The notes under the pieces are model-generated. The model was not told the origin of the DNA. It ran no database searches and was given only the letters and a program-made list of their open reading frames with translations. From positions 142,313 to 206,312 of the forward strand of contig JAKQNP010000019.1 in assembly GCA_029565675.1 (NCBI GenBank): a stretch of DNA of 64,000 nt, given 5' to 3'. A program made the position numbers and the translations under genes. Source of the stretch: a bacterium (GTDB taxonomy: Bacteria; Zhuqueibacterota; Zhuqueibacteria; Residuimicrobiales; Oceaniaggregativiventaceae). This document shows, piece by piece, positions 61,130-64,000 of this stretch; the first letter of the stretch is position 1, and the number at the start of each line of letters is the position of its first letter.

Positions 61130-62173
61130 ATGGCTGTTCTCTATCTCTTGCAACAAAATACCGTGTTGCGCAAAAGCGGCAAACGCTTGCTCTTCTGCCG
61201 CCAGCGCGAGCGCAAAACCACCACCCATTTGCGCCAAGACGATGTGCTCATCGACCTGCCGATCGATGATGTGCAGCACGTCATGCTCTTTGGCAATATC
61301 CAGATCACAACTCAGGCCATGCACACGTTGTTGTTCAACGGAGTCGAAACCGCGATCTACAGCCTTTCCGGCAAACTGATCGGCCAGTTGACACCGCCAG
61401 GCGGGCGCAATATCGAGCTGAGGATCCGCCAGTTCGATGCCTATAAGGATACCGGCTATCGCCTAAATTTTGCGCGAATGATTCTGAAATACAAGTTTTT
61501 GGCCACCCACGATTTTTTGCTCGACTATAACCACAACCACCCGGGGTGCTTTTCCCTGGATGAATTGGCGGCCTTTCGCCAGGCGGCCGATCGCATCGAT
61601 GCAGTGAGCGATTCGGCTCAGCTGCTCGGCCATGAGGGATCGGTGTCTGCACTCTATTTCAAGCTGCTCGGCCGCATGCTTCCTGCTCCGTGGAAATTCA
61701 CCAAACGCACGCGCCGTCCGCCGCAGGATGCCGCCAATGCCGTTCTCTCCTTTGGCTATACGGTTTTGGCAAGCGAGTTGCAGTCGTTGCTCGACGGCGC
61801 GGGATTCGATCCCTACCTCGGGTTTTATCACGAAATCGTTTATGGACGTCCTGCGTTGGCGTTGGATATCATGGAACCTTTCCGCCACGCGCTGATCGAT
61901 CGGTTGATGGTTCGATTGTTCTCTCTGGGCATTTTGACGAATTCTGATTTTTCACCGCCGCCGCAAGGAGGAATCTATCTCTCGGAAAGCGGCAAACGAA
62001 AGTATTTCGAACAATATGAAAAATTGATGGGTACCTACCGCGGTGAAACCAGCATGGATCCGAACAGCAATAAGTATCGCCGGCTGTTGCAGGAAGAAAT
62101 CGGCCGATTGGCCCGCGCGCTTATGGATGAAAAGGCTTACGTGCCGAGTCGATTGAACAAGGAACCGGAATAG
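61130..62173 (+). CDS. cas1: Cas1 integrase
   Basis: A 347-residue integrase. Metal-binding residues are in LLGHEGSVSALYFKLL (E169), YLGFYHEIVYGRPALALDIM (H234) and MEPFRHALIDRLMV (E249). N-terminal beta domain starts MAVLYLLQQNTVLRKSGKRL. Length normal for Cas1 alone, so the RT is not fused. GC-rich, like the RT and cas2. Confidence 0.96.
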   Translation: MAVLYLLQQNTVLRKSGKRLLFCRQRERKTTTHLRQDDVLIDLPIDDVQHVMLFGNIQITTQAMHTLLFNGVETAIYSLSGKLIGQLTPPGGRNIELRIRQFDAYKDTGYRLNFARMILKYKFLATHDFLLDYNHNHPGCFSLDELAAFRQAADRIDAVSDSAQLLGHEGSVSALYFKLLGRMLPAPWKFTKRTRRPPQDAANAVLSFGYTVLASELQSLLDGAGFDPYLGFYHEIVYGRPALALDIMEPFRHALIDRLMVRLFSLGILTNSDFSPPPQGGIYLSESGKRKYFEQYEKLMGTYRGETSMDPNSNKYRRLLQEEIGRLARALMDEKAYVPSRLNKEPE

Positions 62174-62200
62174 CATCAATTCGTTGAATAGAGAGATGAT

Positions 62201-62476
62201 TTGCTGATCATCGTTGCCTATGATATCGAAGACGATCGGACGCGAAGCCGATTGATGAAAAAGCTCAAGGATTTCGGGCCAAGAGTGCAGTATTCGGTCT
62301 TTGAGGCTGACCTTAATCCGGATGAGCTGCCAAAGTTGCGGGCCATGTTGGAAAAAGTTGAATTAAAAGACAATGACAGCATCCGGTTGTACCGTATCTG
62401 CCGTGCGTGCGCCGCAGAAGTGAAAATTTGGGGGCAGGGGGAAGTGACCAAGGACAAGGATTATTACATCGTTTAG
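62201..62476 (+). CDS. cas2: Cas2, spacer-acquisition partner
   Basis: A 91-residue ferredoxin-fold protein with the usual start LIIVAYDIEDDRTRSRLMKK, then FGPRVQYSVFEADLNPDELP and DSIRLYRICRACAAEVKIWG. Start is TTG at 62201, with GAGAGATGA upstream. Forms the Cas1-Cas2 integrase complex. Confidence 0.95.
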   Translation: MLIIVAYDIEDDRTRSRLMKKLKDFGPRVQYSVFEADLNPDELPKLRAMLEKVELKDNDSIRLYRICRACAAEVKIWGQGEVTKDKDYYIV

Positions 62477-62682
62477 TCCATTGGGCAAATTTAATGCCAT
62501 AAAATTTGGCACTTTTTTCAGCAAGGTTAGGATTTTTTTGTAACACATGAATTAACAATAACAAAAGAGGAGACGCCAGATGAAAAACAATCGACACCCG
62601 GCCAAAGGATATAGGAATCGCCTGTGGTCAGGAATATCGGGGTTCCTAACTTGCAGGATTACAGATTATTACAAGATGGTCT
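62477..62682 (+). promoter_or_regulatory. CRISPR leader
   Basis: A 206-base AT-rich stretch between cas2 and the first repeat. TTGGCA (62506-62511), 16 bases, TAGGAT (62528-62533) may be the array promoter. GGTCTATT (62678-62685) at the leader end is complementary to AATAGACC inside the first repeat (62688-62695), forming an 8-base stem over the leader-repeat border where new spacers are inserted. Confidence 0.75.
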
Positions 62683-62687
62683 ATTGA
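62580..62687 (+). CDS. Possible leader-encoded 35-residue peptide
   Basis: ATG at 62580 with AGAGGAG 7 bases before it opens a frame reading MKNNRHPAKGYRNRLWSG and ends in TGA at 62685-62687, five bases into the first repeat. The ribosome site is good, but no family is recognised and the sequence is short, so chance is likely. If translated, the peptide would be basic. Confidence 0.25.
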   Translation: MKNNRHPAKGYRNRLWSGISGFLTCRITDYYKMVY

Positions 62688-64000
62688 AATAGACCTGATA
62701 GGAAATGTGGGATTGAGACCAATTATTTTTCTTTCCGCTGCTGCCTGATGGGTAGCAGCCAGATTGAAATAGACCTGATAGGAAATGTGGGATTGAGACA
62801 GAAACGATAACGTTGCAGCTTTCATTTTAAAAAAAAAATTGAAATAGACCTGATAGGAAATGTGGGATTGAGACAAAGCGTGCCAGTCATGGTCAAGGCA
62901 ACGCACCCTATATTGAAATAGACCTGATAGGAAATGTGGGATTGAGACCTCCATTTGTTCGGTCCGTACGTAAAGGTGCGTTCAAAACGAATTGAAATAG
63001 ACCTGATAGGAAATGTGGGATTGAGACAGGCTATCTGCGCCGGTTGTAGTGCCAAAATATTTAGATTTTGCCCATTGAAATAGACCTGATAGGAAATGTG
63101 GGATTGAGACATAATCCCCGGTTACCATCTTCTTGCAGATAATAACGCGGATTGAAATAGACCTGATAGGAAATGTGGGATTGAGACATCAACATAACCA
63201 AATTGTACCATATACGGTTTTTCATCTTATTGAAATAGACCTGATAGGAAATGTGGGATTGAGACCGTATTGATTGCAAACAGAATAACAAGCTTTTTTT
63301 ATGTATTGAAATAGACCTGATAGGAAATGTGGGATTGAGACCTTCGGCAGGACATTGTCCCGCACCCACCCGTCGGTCACACATTGAAATAGACCTGATA
63401 GGAAATGTGGGATTGAGACGCGAAGATCGGCATCGCGAAGATCGGCTTCGAAAAGATTGGATTGAAATAGACCTGATAGGAAATGTGGGATTGAGACTCG
63501 ACGGAGGTGTAACGACCCTCCAGAGCGGCGAAAGCATTGAAATAGACCTGATAGGAAATGTGGGATTGAGACTCGCAGTTTCGGTCGGCTCCCGATAAAT
63601 CAAATTGCCGGTGAATTGAAATAGACCTGATAGGAAATGTGGGATTGAGACGGTCGGAGGATCGGTTTCGTCAGGCACCGTTTCTGGCGCCAGCGGGATT
63701 GAAATAGACCTGATAGGAAATGTGGGATTGAGACTCCAGAAAATCGGTCTGCGTCAATTCGCGGTATTTCACGACATTGAAATAGACCTGATAGGAAATG
63801 TGGGATTGAGACCGTTCCCCGTTTTCTCACCATTCCAGTTCAGTTGACTGCGGTAGATTGAAATAGACCTGATAGGAAATGTGGGATTGAGACCGTTTTT
63901 TGATCTAATTTTAGGTCAACGGTTTGCTCAAATAATTGAAATAGACCTGATAGGAAATGTGGGATTGAGACTCAAACATGCCTTTTTTTGAGGTTGACTT
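62683..64000 (+). CRISPR. CRISPR array, 17 visible repeats of 37 bases, continues beyond window
   Basis: Repeat starts: 62683, 62763, 62838, 62912, 62991, 63074, 63151, 63229, 63305, 63383, 63461, 63536, 63615, 63698, 63776, 63857 and 63935. Each repeat is 37 bases, begins ATTGAAATAGACC and ends GGGATTGAGAC; no mutated repeat was seen. The 16 complete spacers are 37-46 bases long, the variable length usual for type III. The last eight bases ATTGAGAC would be the crRNA 5' handle after Cas6 cleavage, so the array reads in the same direction as the cas genes. The last repeat is not degenerate, so the array continues to the right. Spacer 10 (63420-63460) carries an internal tandem repeat GCGAAGATCGGC. 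Confidence 0.99.

Noticed and set aside
62720..62762. Transcription terminator inside the array
   Set aside because: The stem in spacer 1 is not followed by a T-run on either strand.

Overview
The window is bacterial chromosome with two different halves. From 1 to about 49.2 kb every recognisable gene lies on the minus strand. From 50.0 kb to the right edge every gene lies on the plus strand and belongs to one CRISPR-Cas locus. Three secreted proteins (3600-6512, 36449-38011, 42612-45227) end in a C-terminal sorting domain built around an N-[YF]-P-N-P-F-N motif. With the TonB receptor, the surface lipoproteins and the Na+-pumping propionate genes, this suggests a diderm, fermentative bacterium of the FCB superphylum (Calditrichota/KSB1/Ignavibacteria-like). 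No rRNA or tRNA is present to confirm that.

1-17 kb: a partial TrkA K+ channel regulator; a propeller lipoprotein, a PrsW-type membrane protease and a DUF202 protein; a secreted M28 peptidase with its own sigma70-like promoter; a TonB receptor paired with a carboxypeptidase-regulatory-like lipoprotein; a two-domain alpha/beta hydrolase; PPK2; a URO-D-family protein; a DUF374 acyltransferase; and a five-bladed-propeller glycosidase. 17-26.6 kb: a PerM/AI-2E-type membrane protein and a coherent block for Na+-coupled methylmalonyl-CoA metabolism, in transcription order cobO, mutase catalytic subunit, mutase B12 subunit, meaB, epimerase, carboxyltransferase, OadG-like gamma, biotin carrier, OadB-like beta. 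26.7-42.4 kb: small membrane proteins, a sugar-phosphate isomerase-like protein, a GAF/SpoIIE phosphatase, phosphoglucomutase, a D-cysteine desulfhydrase-like enzyme, a GH20-like lipoprotein, a secreted esterase, two amidohydrolases, an ECF sigma/anti-sigma/periplasmic trio ending in a strong terminator, and an Ldh-type dehydrogenase. 42.6-49.2 kb: a parallel beta-helix protein, then a repeat-rich island with two decayed REP-associated tyrosine transposase copies, a direct duplication of roughly 0.6-0.7 kb flanking a TrhA/hemolysin III gene, a 106-base MITE-like insertion, and a FlgO-type lipoprotein.

50-64 kb: a type III-B (Cmr) CRISPR system: cas6, a 4-TM membrane protein, a DHH-type phosphodiesterase-like protein, cmr1, cas10 (no HD domain, GGDD intact), cmr3, cmr4, cmr5, cmr6, a second cmr1, a reverse transcriptase, cas1, cas2, a leader and an array of 17 visible repeats running off the window. 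The 4-TM protein, the DHH protein and the first cmr1 are joined by 4-base stop/start overlaps. I read this as a signalling module: Cas10 makes a nucleotide messenger, the membrane protein is the effector, and the DHH protein removes the messenger. It resembles the CorA/NrN arrangement of SAM-AMP type III-B systems but has a different membrane protein. The block from 51.0 kb to about 58.92 kb is AT-rich and sits between GC-rich cas6 and GC-rich cmr1-RT-cas1-cas2, so the locus looks like a recombinant of two III-B systems.
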